Assembly (NCBI GenBank): GCA_014058105.1
Contig: JACGCM010002537.1
Coordinates: 124,001 to 188,000, forward strand
Length of the DNA stretch: 64,000 nucleotides
Reading direction: 5' to 3'
Origin: Kingdonia uniflora
Taxonomy: Eukaryota > Streptophyta > Magnoliopsida > Ranunculales > Circaeasteraceae
Below are positions 46,134 to 58,128 of this stretch, one piece after another. A model generated the notes under the pieces. It saw nothing but the letters and a program-made list of their open reading frames with translations. It was not told where the DNA came from and made no database searches. The stretch's first letter is position 1. Each line of letters opens with the position of its first letter. The position numbers and the translations under genes were made by a program.

Positions 46134-46880
46134 TCATGATTTACTACTCCCACTAAATTCATCATTTTTAAGAAATCTTGCATTACCAGCTTCAACAATT
46201 CTCGTGTTATGGGTAGAATAGTAAAACCTATACCCTTTGGACTTATCAGGGTAACCAATAAAGTACTCTCTGATAGTTTTAAGGTTAAATTTCTTTTTGT
46301 GTGGATTGTAAATTTGAACTTCCGCTACACATCCCCAAACATGAAGATGTCTTAAACTAGGTTTCCTTCCAGTCCAAAGCTCGAATGGAGTTTTTGGAAC
46401 TGCCTTACTAGGAACCCTATTTAATAAATATGCAGTGGTCTTTAGATCTTCAATCCACAAAGATACGGGTAAAATAAAATTATTTATCATACTCCTAACC
46501 ATTTCCATTAAAGTACGATAATGCCTTTCAGCTACATCATTTTGTTGTGGCATTTCTGCATTGTGTATTAAGTACGAATACCAAGCTTTTCTAGGAGTTT
46601 GGCAAATGGGCCAAGGCAGTGACCCGATTCGTCATATATGCCATAGTATTTACCACCTCTCACAGACCTAATGATTTTCACCTTTTTACCTAATTGTCTT
46701 TCAACCACATTAATATATGCCTTAATGGTATTTACTGCTTGAGATTTTCCACTTAATAAATAGATATAACCATAATGTAAAAAATCATCAGTAAAGGTGA
46801 TAAAATACTTTTCTCCCATAAAATACTTTGGAGATATTCGCCAGTTATCTCTACTACAAGATGGAGGAATTTTCATTAGT
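46134..46880 (-). pseudogene. Integrase of copia2
   Basis: 46876-46568 carries FITFTDDFLHYGYIYLL (first catalytic Asp) and IIRSVRGGKYYG where the second Asp of the core is expected but Val is found. 46553-46134 carries QNDVAERHYRTLMEMVR (catalytic Glu), then ELWTGRKPSLRHLHVWGC and the C-terminal FIGYPDKSKGYRFYY. A frameshift and stop separate the two halves. Confidence 0.85.
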
Positions 46881-47159
46881 TATGCCACGTTTCGTTCCAA
46901 CATTAGGATGTAGGGTCAAAAGGGTTTTGGCGAACAAGTTATCAAGATTTAATTTCTATAGGCCATCACATAAAACACCAAAACCAATAAAAGTAGAATT
47001 CTTGAATAAACTGAAAGAACCGTTCCCAAAGTTAAAAAAATATCTATCAAAGTTTAAAAGAGATCAAAAAAACAAATTATAGGAAACTAATGGAACATAG
47101 AAGGTAAGAGATAAATCTAAATGATGTCCAGTGTCTAAGAATAAATGAGAGGTCCCCAC

Positions 47160-47460
47160 AGCTTCAATTGAAGCTTTAACTTTTTTTCCCATGAATATGA
47201 TACATTCTTGGTCATAAAAAATCTCAGCATCATATTGGAAACATGAACAGTAGCACCCAAGTCAATCCACCAAGTATTAGAAGGAATTTCAGTAAGATTT
47301 GATTCAAAACATACAAAAGCTAAATGATTACCTTTCTTTTCGAACCAAGCCTTACATTTCTGACAATCTTTTTGAACATGCCCAGTCTTTTTGCAGAAGT
47401 AGCACCTATTACATTCATTGTCACATTCTATCTTAGGGGCTTAAGTAATTTTAGTAGGCC
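47160..47460 (-). pseudogene. Zinc knuckle and protease of copia2
   Basis: On the minus strand CYFCKKTGHVQKDC is a CCHC knuckle (about 47375-47420), followed by a KAWFEKKGN linker and WWIDLGATVHVSN, the copia protease site with Leu where Ser is usual. The region 46900-47160 leads into integrase and is damaged. Confidence 0.75.
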
Positions 47461-47499
47461 CCCTAACCTTGAGTGATCCTCATTTTTTATCAGGCTTCC

Positions 47500-47703
47500 T
47501 ATAACTTTTTATACCTTCTTGTATTATTAGATGAACTGAATGATTTCCTTGTTGCTTAAGCCTTGCCTCCTCTTAAATAATCATGTTGGCCAATTTATTT
47601 ACATTCCACTTATCCATAGTGTTGTAATAAATTTGGAATAGACCAAACTGAATAAGCAAAGAGTTCAAAATAAATTGAACAAGGAATCATTTACTTACAT
47701 CCC
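47500..47703 (-). pseudogene. C-terminal part of copia2 gag
   Basis: Continues the gag frame found at 55974-56203 across the Tat4 insertion (NVNKLANMII, a stop, EARLKQQGN). It ends on the plus-strand coordinate at the ATCCC target duplication. Confidence 0.65.
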
Positions 47704-48444
47704 TGTAATAGCCTAATTTCGGGATTCAGACTTAGCCTTTACACTAAATGTACTCAGAATGCTAATAATAACTAGTACAAATGTTTAGAGTGGAAAACCT
47801 TTGAATAAGTTAAAAACCACGACCTCTCTTGAGGATTTTAGAAAAGGAGATATGTTATTGAGAATACTAGCTATTATAAAGATCACTTTGATTGTATAAA
47901 ATTTAGGAGTGAGGATTCTTCTATATGGAATTGCCTGTCCGTAATCTATTGTTCTTTGGTTCTACTTATAGGTCTTCCAATATGACCGTTTGATAGCCTT
48001 TAATATTCTTAATGATGGACATTACAAAGTATATGTAGGATACTCTTTGATCGGATAGTGTAATGTTCTGACCTCTATTGCTGTACAATAGCTCTATTGA
48101 TGACTGTATACTTGCATAAATCGAACTGTTATTGTGGAGGTCAAAACCAAGTTGTGAACTGAGGAAAGTTGATCATGTCTTCAGTAATGCTTCTTGTCTG
48201 CTGATGAGATCGAGGACGAAGCTTGAGTTTGAGATACGAAATAAGCTATTACAAGATGGTAATCAACCAATGACACGAGTATCGTCAGGGATGAGTGGTG
48301 TTGGTTGAGAAATTCTTACTGTATATGTTTCCTCACATTGTTGTCTTATTTTTGATTGTGCCACGTACTCTATTATTGAGGTCAAAAGTATGAATGTAGT
48401 TTAAAGATGAGGCATGAGCTCGAGATGCGGACTAAGCCACTACA
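47704..48444 (-). repeat. 3' LTR of Tat4
   Basis: On the minus strand it begins TGTAGTGGCTTAGTCC and ends GGCTATTACA. Aligns over its whole length to 55232-55973 with many substitutions, implying an old insertion. Confidence 0.9.
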
Positions 48445-48446
48445 AC

Positions 48447-48973
48447 TTGAGATAAATAAGTATTACCAGGAGGATGAAGCTGAGTGGGCGATGTCGTTGG
48501 TTGGTCATATGGACAACTTTATGACAGTGTTGGAAGGTCGGAATACTGATGTGCAAAATGAAATTCGATAAGTGGAGGAATGTTGTGCTCGCTTGAAGGT
48601 TACGTTGAAGGAGGCGTAGAGTAAACTTAGTGATCTGGTTCTCTGCAAACAGGTAATAAACGAGTCAAATGATGTGCATGAGAGGGAGATGATAGCGGTG
48701 ATCTTGTTCTTTGCATCAGTGTTTAAGAATTTGGAGGTAGAAAGTAAACTGGTATATGATGGTGTAGTTGTTAAAAGTTCGCAGTGTGAGATGGAGGAAA
48801 TACGGTCTGAGTATCTAGCTCCCATGGCGTCCAAAATTGGAGCTCTTAAATGGAGTATGGTGAGAGAAGGAAAGGAAATTGTTCTGGGTAGAATGCCATA
48901 TTTTATGTTTGAACGGCTGCGTAAAGTCGATTTTCGCAATGATGTTGGACCTTCTAATCTAGGTGATGGTTGA
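48447..48973 (+). pseudogene. Extra ORF of Tat4, antisense to the element
   Basis: Plus-strand frame with stops in its first part (near 48568 and 48618) and open from 48674. Charged, helix-prone (ESNDVHEREMIAVILFF-like, RSEYLAPMASKIGAL). Since Tat4 runs on the minus strand, this ORF is antisense to gag-pol, as in Tat1, Tat2 and Tat3. It is much shorter than in Tat1. Confidence 0.5.
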
Positions 48974-49204
48974 AGCCAAGTGAGGAATGACGATTGTGAG
49001 AATGCGCTATGTATATTAACGCATAGAATGTGTGAACATAAGACTATCTAGAATAGTTATACAAACTAATCTCTCGAGAAATCAATGATACTATAATTAC
49101 CGAACATCTGTTGTTTAGGATAGTCCCAAAGATTGCTGGATAGTAGATCATTGCTGAGGTAACGAATGTAGAGGAACATATGTTGATGAATAATTCGTAA
49201 TGTA

Positions 49205-49380
49205 ATAGGTGTTTGGTTTGGCCAAAGCAGCAAACAAACTATAATGTATAGATGTTTAGTTTGGCTGAAGCAACAAAACAAACTGTAATATATAAATGTT
49301 CAGTTTGGCTGAAGCAACAAACGAACTGCAATGTATAGATGTTTAGTTTGGCCGAAGCAACAAGCAAACTATAATCTGTA
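49205..49380 (-). repeat. 43-44-bp tandem repeat in the 3' UTR of Tat4
   Basis: GTTTGGC(C/T)GAAGCAACAAACAAACT recurs near 49217, 49260, 49304 and 49347. It lies about 240 bp beyond the integrase stop on the minus strand. Confidence 0.88.
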
Positions 49381-49613
49381 TATAGAAGTACTTGTTGGAT
49401 ATATTAGAAAAGTACTATAGTGTAGGGCAATTGAACACAAGTATTTCTTTGGTATAAGATTGATGTACGATGAATGTGCTAGATAGAGTACAATATGAAA
49501 TAGTAGAAAGTACTCAGATGTATGAAGATCGAACATAAATCTTTCATTGATGTAAGATTGTCATATAAGATGATGGATTGAGTTGTAGAAAAGTAAATTG
49601 TGAGAGATCTTTA

Positions 49614-50640
49614 TCAACGATACAATTTTAATCTCCATGTATTCCGCGGATTAGGTATTCTCTCTCCGTGTTCTGTTGTAAGATCATAAGAACCGAGGCC
49701 ACTTTTCCCAATAACGACGAATGGACCTTCCCAATTTTTGGACAATTTTCCAGCGTTGACTTCCTTTCTGTGTTTGGGAATCTCTTGTAGGAGGAGATCC
49801 TTGATTTCAAATTCTCTATGACGAACACGCTTGTTATAAGATCGGGCCAAAACTTGGTGGTACCTTCCCAGATTCATGATTATCCAGTCACGAGTCTCCT
49901 CGATCCAATTCAGATTGCACGCCAACTGGAATTCATTTTCTTCATCTGTCATTGTATGGTCGCGAATAGGATAATGATATTGAGTGGGGATGATGACTTC
50001 TATTCTATAGGCTAGGAGGAATGGTGTTCATCAAGTCGATACACGAGGTGTTGTTCGATATGCCCATAACACGTGTGGTAGTTCTTGGACTCAGTTTCCC
50101 TTTTTCTTTTTCTCCGTTAAGAACTTTTTGATTCTATCCACAATAGTACGGTTATAAAAAAGTGGGTAATACGGATTGGAAGGAGAGTGTTTGATGTATT
50201 ACTGATTGAGAAATTCGACTACTCCATATCTAATGAACTGAGGTCTGTTATCGATTCTGATGAGATGGGGGCAGCCAAAACGGATGTTAATATTTTCCCA
50301 TATGAACTTATTAACTTTGTCCTCTCGTGTACGATACAGAGGAACTACTTCTACCCATTTATTGAAGTAATTCGTTGCTACTAACAGATGTTTTCCTTTT
50401 CCTGGTACAGTGGGAAATTCTCCTATAAGGTCGAGGGCCATCTTTTAAATGACCATACGACATTGCTGGAATGGAGTTGCAAGGCTGGAGTTTGAATTTG
50501 AGGACCATGACGTTGGCAGGTGTCTCACTTGCTCGCGAGTTTGATGGCTTGAGCTTACATTTAAGGCTAGAAGACTCCTTGGGTAAGAACTCGATTGGTC
50601 AGGGATCTTCCTGCTGCGTGAGAACCACAAGTACCCTTAT
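49614..50640 (-). pseudogene. Integrase of Tat4
   Basis: Core ATNYFNKWVEVVPLY (first Asp changed to Asn), RIDNRPQFIR, PYYP then a gap where the QAE Glu is expected. 49952-49614 is the clean C-terminus (ENEFQLACNLNWIEETRD, KNWEGPFVVIGKSGLG) ending RLKLYR. Several frameshifts upstream of 50441. Confidence 0.85.
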
Positions 50641-50899
50641 GTAGTTCGTGTAGGAACTTTTAGGCTTTTTTGCTGGATAAACATTCGAGGTATGGTCATG
50701 TGATCAAAATTTTGTAAAGGAAACCATTGTCTATGGTGTAGCACTTAGCATTATCAAGTACGCATCTCCTTTCTATGGGATATATAGAGAGTTTGCCATC
50801 AAACGTATTTTCGGTTCTAATATACTTGAGGAAAGGTCGCCTCCAATCTTCCTCATCCTATTTAACGCACCCAGTATTAACAAAATTTGAGCTTATGAT

Positions 50900-51480
50900 G
50901 TTAATGTTGGGGGTTGATAATACTTCGATCTTGAGATATCGAGCTTATGTACTAAGGATTTCTGCTAGATATACGAAGGAATCAAAATGTTTATTTTCCC
51001 CGCACGGCAAATGTTCGATAGAAATTCTCTTAAATCTACTCATTCTCTTGGCTACGGCTGGTGCATAGTGGATCATTTTTCCATTCTTCTGAAATTTTTC
51101 TGTGTGATGGTTGACAATGAGTAAAAAGTCTGTATATACGGACAACTCGGAGACTTTAATCTCCAGGGACATATCTAGGCCGTGAATCATTGCTTCATAC
51201 TCAGCTTCATTATTGGTAGCTTCAAAATTGAGTTTAATTACCTTTTCGATTATATCATTGGAAGGTGTGATCAACACAATTCCGATGCCTGATCCTGTAG
51301 GTCCAGGGGACCCATCATTTAAAAGACGTCATCCTTTCTGAGTTATCCAGTCTTACTTTTCTTCTAACTTTTCTTCGTGAATATCCGTACTGTCTTCATC
51401 CCAATCAGGGTCTTCTACGGGGAAGTCCATGAGAAAATTTGCTAATGCCTGACCCTTTTTATAATGTCTTGGTTCAAAAT
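50900..51480 (-). pseudogene. Second RNase H of Tat4
   Basis: The frame 51277-50945 shows LITPSNDIIEKVIKLNFEA, TNNEAEYEAMIHGL, SVYTDFLLIVNHH (TDF in place of TDS) and HLPCGENKHFDSFVYL, where the last catalytic Asp context has drifted. The N-terminal DGS part lies upstream with a stop. Tat-lineage marker. Confidence 0.8.
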
Positions 51481-51599
51481 GGATGTCATGTTCGCCAAGG
51501 GTGACTGACCATTGCTGCACCCGTTTGGATTATTCTCGTTTGGATAAGATTTCTCGCAAAGGATAATTGGTCACTACTCGAATTGAGTGGGCTTGAAAG

Positions 51600-52970
51600 T
51601 ATTGTCACAAATTTTGCAATGTGCAGACGAGAGCTAAAAGTAGTTTCCCGATCTTGGCATATCGGGATTCTGCTGGAGTAAGAGTTTTGCTGATGAAGTA
51701 GATAGTCTTCTTTGTTTTTCCGTCAAGTCGAATAAGGAAAAAACTTAAGGATTCTTCAGTGACTGCAAGGTAAATGATGAGTTCCTCATCTTCATTAGGT
51801 GTACTCATCACTGGCGGTGAACCCAAGTAAAGTTTAAGTTCTTGAAACGCTGCTTCGCATTCTGCTGACTACTCGATCTCAGGATTTTTCTTATGCTTCT
51901 GTTTTGTTGCCCCTTCGCGTAATAGGTTGAACAACCATCGACAGCGATCCAAAGACTTTGAAATAAAATGGTTTATTACGGCAATCTTGCTTGCTAACTT
52001 TTAAACGTCTTTTTTTTTTAGATGGCATAGACAATAATGCGCGAATACGATCTGGATCGGCTTTAATACTGCACTTGTTAATTAAGTGGTCCAAGAATTT
52101 CCTTGACTATACTCCAAACTGACATTTGTCGAGATTGAGTCTCATCCTGTAGAAATGGAGAATTTCAAAAGTTGTGCATAAATCTATAATATGGTTATCT
52201 TTCTTAAGACTTTTACACAATATGCTATCAATGTAGACCTCCATTGTTTTTCAAAGGTGTTCTTTGAACATCTGTGTCATCAAATACTTGTAAGTGGGTC
52301 TAGCTTTCTTGAGACCGAATGACATGACCTTATAGCAGTATAGGCCATGTTCTGTGATGAAAGCTATTTTCTCTTGATCTTCAAGTAACATAGGTATTTG
52401 ATTGTAGCCTGATACAGGATCCATCATAGACAGAAGTTCGTGTCCTGCAGTGGAATCGAGCATATGGTTGATGATAGGAAGTGGAAAGCGGTCCTTTGCA
52501 GTGTGCTTGTTAAGGTCCATGAAATCCAGGTACACTCTGATCTTACCGTTCTTCTTTGGGACTGCTACAATGTTCGAGATCCATTCAGGATAGTTGGCCT
52601 TTCGGATGAAGCCGACTTTGATGATTTTATCGATCTCTTTATTGACTTCGTCTCGAAGTCTCAGTGACAAAGTTCTCTATTTTTGCTTGACGGCTTCGGC
52701 TTTATCTTTCAAATTAAGCTTATGGCAGATCAGATTTGGATCAATGCCTGACATTTCGTAGAATGTCCAAGCGAAGATATCACTATTGTCTTTAAGGAAT
52801 TGGACGAGTGCATCGTGCTCTACTGCGGGCAGAAGAGTACCGATAAAGGTTCTTCGCTTGTCGCTACTAATTTCAACGTATTTTGAAGGTTTTCCGCTAG
52901 GCAAATGGTGTTTTGTCGAGTTTACTGTATTGTTATCTATAATGTTCCCTGTCATATTCTGTAATTGCTA
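51600..52970 (-). pseudogene. Reverse transcriptase and RNase H of Tat4
   Basis: 52955-52677 holds the lead-in (RRTFIGTLLPAVEHDALVQF). 52670-52251 holds SNIVAVPKKNGKIRVYLDFM, PIINHMLDSTAG, SMMDPVSGYNQIP and ITEHGLYCYKVMSFGLKKA, then a stop and VYIDSIL (second catalytic Asp changed to Ser). RNase H is at 51826-51605 (FISKTLTPAESRYAKIGKLL). Inactive by both stops and the active-site change. Confidence 0.87.
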
Positions 52971-52999
52971 CGCGGGCTGTGGTTCTGTTGATTCAGGTA

Positions 53000-53920
53000 C
53001 AATATTGACAAAATTTTCACATCCTGGAGTTAATTTATAACTTCATTTGATTTTATAGATGTCAACGTTCTATTCAAAACGTAACGCTAAATGATAAGTT
53101 GATGGAATAGCGCACATATTATGTAACTAGCAACGTCCCATTATTCCTAAATAACGGGACTTGACATTGACAACATAAAAGACAACGTCCAGTGTTATTG
53201 GTCCTGCCGTAATAGGAAGTATAATCTTGCCGACCCATTCCTCTTTAGATCCGTTGAATCTGCATATATCAATGTCGCTAGGCTAGACCTTATCGGCTAG
53301 TCCCATTTAATCAATCGTGCTTTGAAACAATAGTTTGATAGTGCTACCTGTGTTTATTATCATCGTGTGAAGCACCATATTTTGTATTTTCTACATGATC
53401 ACCAAGGCATCATGGTGAGGAAAGTTGACATGTCGAACGTTGCAATCATCGAAAGAAATTCTTGTGCGCTGAGAGCTAGATACTGGAAGTAAAGGAGCTT
53501 TTTTATCTTACATGGATAAGTCATGACATTGGCCGATATGTTTTCTTTTGTTCCTGTTTGATTCTTTGGCAATCTGAGTCTTAACGAAATGGCAGAGCGG
53601 GATATGGTATAAATGCTTCTCGGCTGCTGGCTCTTCGATTTGTACGGCCTCTATAGGGTTTTTGAAACTCCCATTCTTGTAGTTCTCAATATCCATGATG
53701 TACTCGTACTTTCGTCCATCTACAAAGATGTATTCCAATAATCGTTGTAAGGCAAAAATAGTATTCTGCCTCATGATGCCGGACCTTGTGGTAAATGCAG
53801 TATGGTTTATTTTCGATGGGTTGTAGATACTGTATATTGTAGAAGAATCTGTCTTTCTGTAGTATAGGATAAATACTGACTATGGTCATGTTGATCTTTG
53901 GAATACAAGGTTTTGGCAAG
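53000..53920 (-). pseudogene. Protease region of Tat4
   Basis: 53774-53508 covers the leading segment (YIFVDGRKYEYIMDIENY, KRKHIGQCHDLSM). After stops comes HTMIINTGSTIKLLF, where the catalytic DTG is NTG, then SRYLGIMGRC and AIPSTYHLAL. Confidence 0.8.
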
Positions 53921-53929
53921 TTACTAAGT

Positions 53930-55158
53930 TACTACCCTTCCTAGGTCGTTCGTCATTAGACTTTGTTTATTTCCTGTCTTCTCCTTGATATGCAACACAG
54001 TTATAATCAGGATTGGCTAACTGATCTCGAGCTGTTAAGGTTGACTTCTATTGTTTTTATCTATCAGATACCATTTGCTCCAGGGTGATGTACCTGCTAA
54101 CCTTTTCGATCATATCATCCAATGTTGTTGGTTTGTTTAGGATGAGGTATTCCTTCGCCCTGCCATCGATGAGTGAAGCGTTGGTAAAAGCGAAAATAGT
54201 AATCTTTTGGTTGAGATAATATACTTTTTGAGCTAACTCCAAGATTTTTTTAGTAAACGTCTCGAGCATCTCTCCTGGCATCCGTTTGAGGCTAAAAAAA
54301 TAGTATTGATTTTCTTCCTTGTCTCTATTATGGGAGTAATTCTTGATGAAGAGTTCGCGCAACTGTTTGAATGTTTTGATGGGCCCTTCGGGAATGTGTG
54401 AAACCACCGTAGGGGTTCGCCTGAAAAACTGGTAGGAAAGAGTCGGCATAGGATATGGTTGGGCGTGAAATGTAGACCTAAAGCATTCTAAAATTCTTGG
54501 ACGTGCTCCACTGGATCAGTTCCTTTGCACTTTTGTATCATCGAGGTATGAAACCCTGTAGGGACCTCGCCATCTAATGTCTCATGTAAAATTGGGATTT
54601 TTTGTAACCTGTTGTATATCCCTTTGGTCAAAATTTGAGCTTTAAGCATTTCTTTGATCTGTCTCTCGATATGTTCCTGAGTTATATATTATCGAGCTGC
54701 GGTGGTAGGGCGGGTGACACGTCATTCTCCAGGATTGTGGTCGCCACTTCTTTTACTTAGACAGTTTTTAGCGGGGACTCGAACTCGTTATGGATTTTTA
54801 ATCTGTCTGATTTCTGCTGAGCTGCCATCAACTTCCTGGTAAGCCTCCTGGATTGGGATGGGCCCATTTCCTATTGTTGATGTTTGGATCAAAGTGCACC
54901 TCCTACATGATTACCTTTCGAAGGAGGTTCAATTATGTCATGAATAGAGATTCGTAAGTCTTCAGGTTATATGGATTTGTTCTTCTGGGCGACAACTTGC
55001 TGACCCTGTAGAACCTTTAACGTGTCCTGTACACTCATAAGTTGTTGCTCTAAAGCTGCATGTCTTTCGGTTTCAAAATTCAAAGTGGCGCACTGATCTG
55101 CCAGTACGACGTTCTCGTTTACCTAAACGATTGGCATACTCTGATCTGGCAGTGACAT
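53930..55158 (-). pseudogene. gag of Tat4
   Basis: ATG at 55158 (MSLPDQSMPIV then TAG). N-terminal helical part (TERHAALEQQLMSVQDTL), then VPTGFHTSMIQKCKGTDPV, and the gag domain at 54449-54057 (KTFKQLRELFIKNYSHNRD, ASLIDGRAKEYLILNKP). A frameshift near 54400 and several stops. Clearly related to Tat1 and Tat3 gag. Confidence 0.82.
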
Positions 55159-55212
55159 TTTAAAAGAAGAAGATCAGCGGTATTTTGAGACAATGGGTTT
55201 GAGAACTTTGGT

Positions 55213-55230
55213 TCCCACCGACGGCGCCGA
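55213..55230 (-). other. Primer-binding site of Tat4
   Basis: Minus strand CGGCGCCGTCGGTGGGA lies directly after the 5' LTR end (GGCTATTACA). Same type as in Tat1 and Tat3. Confidence 0.75.
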
Positions 55231-55231
55231 A

Positions 55232-55973
55232 TGTAATAGCCTAATTCTGGGATTTGGACTTAGCCTTTACACCAAATGCACTCAGAATGCTAGTAATAAC
55301 TAGTACAAAAGTTTAGCGTGGAAAACCTTTGAATAGGTTAAAAACCACGACCTCTCCTGAGGATTTTAGAAAAGGAGATATGTTATTGAAAATGCAAGCT
55401 ATTACATAGAGCACTTTGAGTGTATAGAATTTAGGAATGATGATTTCTCTGTATGGAATTGCTTGTCTGCAATCTATTATTCTCTGGTTCTACTTATAGA
55501 TCTTCCAATATGACCATTTGATGGCCTTTAATGTTCTTAATGATGGACGTTACAAAGTATATGTAGGATACTTTTTGATCGGATAGTGTAATGTTCTGAC
55601 CTCTGTTGCTGTACAATAGCTCTATTGATGATTGTATACTTGTATAAATTGAACTGCTATTGTGGAGGTCGAAACCGATGTTGCGAACTGAAGAAAGTTG
55701 ATCATGTCTTCAGTAGTATTTTCTGTCTACTGATGAGACCGAGGACGAAGCTTAAGTTCGAGATACAAAATAAGCCATTACAAGACGGCTCTCAACCAAT
55801 TGTACGAGTATCCTCAGGGATGAGTGGTGTTGGTTAAGAAACTCGTGCTATTTATGTTTCTTGACATTGCTGCCATATTTTTTATTGTACCACGTGCTCT
55901 ATTGCTGAGGTTGAAAGTTTGTATGTAGCTTGAAGATGAGGCATGAGCTCGAGATGCGGACTAAGCCACTATA
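55232..55973 (-). repeat. 5' LTR of Tat4
   Basis: 742 bp, TATA end in place of TACA at its right (minus-strand start). Pairs with 47704-48444. Confidence 0.9.
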
Positions 55974-56330
55974 ATCCCAAATATTTTAAGTTTACCAGCT
56001 AGATTTTTCATTTCTAAGACATGCTCATGCATGCCTCGTACACCATAATATTTAATTGTAGTAAGTTTAGCCATTAAAGTCCCATCAAATGACTTATCAG
56101 CAATTTTTAAACGTTCTTCCATAGATGTTAAAAATTCTTTTACATTTTCAAACATAGGAAGTGAAGACTTGATATTAGCCATTATTGTCATCCGCATAAA
56201 CATAAGGCTTAACCTGTTCGGTATTTTCCAAGCTTTATGGAAAATCTTCTCATCCGCACTGCTCCTAGTAGAAAGATCAGTGAATTTTTTTAGCCTAGAA
56301 TGCTAAATCAAGATCCAGAACACTTAAGTA
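55974..56330 (-). pseudogene. N-terminal and middle part of copia2 gag
   Basis: Frame 56203-55961: NIKSSLPMFENVKEFLTSME, ADKSFDGTLMAKLTTIKY and GMHEHVLEMKNLAGKLK are strong UBN2-type copia gag blocks. The rest of gag continues at 47703 after Tat4 is removed. The start of gag (about 56330) is damaged. Confidence 0.82.
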
Positions 56331-57274
56331 AAATTAAATTTGTTTACTCCAGTCTAAAAGATTAGTTTCATTGAGAATTGGAATAGATGAAGCATGCGAA
56401 TGTAGCGAAACAGGGTTTGATACTTTAAAATAATTAAAAACTTACAAAATATTAATGTTATGATTTATTGATAAATAAATAAAGTCAGAATATAAAAAAT
56501 TACAAAAAAAATTATATTCCGATTATGAACTAATAATATCATCACAAGTGAACCTTTGGGCTTAAACCGTGATATATAAAGTATTTACACAAATAGTTAT
56601 AATAATAATTTAATAGGGCTAATTAAAAGTTTACACCAAATTGGATAAGGTCCTTTACCTTTGGGCTATTAGTTCCAAAATCAATCTATAATACATCTCA
56701 ATTACTCTATTTCAATTTATTAATCTCGGGAAAGTCAGATCCTCCATTAGGTAAATCCATAATATTTTTTAGATAAATAAATCGTATTACATACTCGGTT
56801 TGATATTCATGCAATATTATAGTTGGGTTACTTTGGCGATTTCCAATCGGTCTAAGCCACGGATCTCAGATCGATGTTATGAAATATATGGTCAAAGCAT
56901 ATTATGTAACGTAAAACCAAGTTGTAAAGAAAATTAAAGTAAGAGCGACATGTACTAGCATAACATAACTTATCTTGAACTTAAAAACAAAATAATAAAA
57001 ACCATATATACGAACCCCAACCGTACTTGATCATAACTGCATAATTGCATATCTCAATGATACCTTTAAAAGAAACAAAGAATATCAAAGATGTTTAGAT
57101 GTAACATGATTTCTCTTAGACCCACTTTAATACTTTATTTGTAAAAGATGTTAGATGTTAATACTAAAGTATAATAAAGACAAAGTATTAAAGTTAATAT
57201 GAATGGTCTAATACCTAATTTGAGTAGGTCTTGCCTTGAAAAAATATAATAAAAAATAATGCAAAGCTTTTAGA
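56331..57274. other. Copia2 leader region, noncoding
   Basis: AT-rich; no frame. About 97 bp near 57115-57213 form an imperfect inverted repeat (TTAGACCCACTTTAATACTTT against its reverse complement) and could be a tiny MITE. No TGGTATCAGA-type primer site was found. Confidence 0.45.
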
Positions 57275-57536
57275 GTGAGTCCTTGCATTTGTTATCGGTC
57301 GCGAGCGGTGACAACTAGGTTTTCTCTCCCTTAACCTTTTTTTTAAGATAACACTTTAGTTGATGGGCTAGGCACATTTATATAGGTAGAGAGAGGACCT
57401 AGTTCCCTATTTCAATTAGGATTATTTTCTATCAAAGTAGAGAGTTGTAGAAAACCATAATTTATTAACCAATACGATTAGTTTTCTATTAGGACTTGGA
57501 TCATCATAATTAGATACCCATAATTACTAAATGACC
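57275..57536 (-). repeat. Partial 5' LTR of copia2, cut by Tat3
   Basis: Matches 43515-43780 (for example TTTGTTATCGGT, GAGCGGTGACAACTA, GGATCATCATAATTAGA). The outer 27 bp that should follow are missing because Tat3 begins at 57537. The U5 end is also unrecognisable. Confidence 0.7.
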
Positions 57537-58048
57537 TATAAGGACCTTTCCCTCGAGCTGTGTTAAACTCGAACTGATCTAATGTCAGACTCACGCAATA
57601 TACACGTGACATACACTAGCAGAAATGACACCTTTACCATGAATTGATAAAGAGTGTGGCTTGAGGATTACAAATGAAATAAAATAAGTCAAAGACACCT
57701 GCCTTCTACAAACTACTAGTTGCAAGTCCAACTACCACTTTTTCCTCATTTTTAGGAGAGCGTAGTTGCACACGTAAAAAAATTGAGTGTGAGGTCTATA
57801 AAAAGGATGAGCTCCAAAGGAGAAGAAACCAAGCTTTTCTAGCTCAAGATATCATAAACTTGTAATCAAACATCAGCCTCAATCAATAAAAGTTACAGTT
57901 ACTAAATCCTTAAGCCGAGGTCGTAGATTTTACCTATTTAAAGGTTTCCACGCTAATCATATGTATTATTTTATTATATTAAATGTCATAGGTACATTTA
58001 GTGTAAGATCTATTTCGAGCTATTTTGAGCTACGAAATTAGGCCCTTA
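57537..58048 (+). repeat. 5' LTR of Tat3
   Basis: Starts TATAAGGACC (TG mutated to TA), with TATAAAAAG near 57798, and ends GGCCCTTATA before TTTGGCGCCGTATGTGGGAA (PBS at about 58051-58067). Collinear with the solo LTR 7258-7807. Confidence 0.85.
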
Positions 58049-58128
58049 TATTTGGCGCCGTATGTGGGAAAAAAGACATTTCTACAAAATCCTAAGGTAT
58101 ACAGTTACTTAATGATCAGTTTCCCATC

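Larger units (their letters stand above)
47704..55973 (-). mobile_element. Tat4: full-length Tat element inserted in copia2 gag
   Basis: 8270 bp, two LTRs of 741 and 742 bp, flanked by a perfect 5-bp duplication ATCCC (47699-47703 and 55974-55978). Minus-strand order: 5' LTR, PBS, gag, protease, RT-RNase H, second RNase H, integrase, 43-44-bp minisatellite, antisense ORF remnant, 3' LTR. All coding parts are broken. Removing it restores a continuous copia2 gag. Confidence 0.93.

Noticed and set aside
46828..47082. Plus-strand basic frame of 84 codons opposite copia2
   Set aside because: Lys-rich composition is the complement of AT-rich copia2 sequence; no domain.
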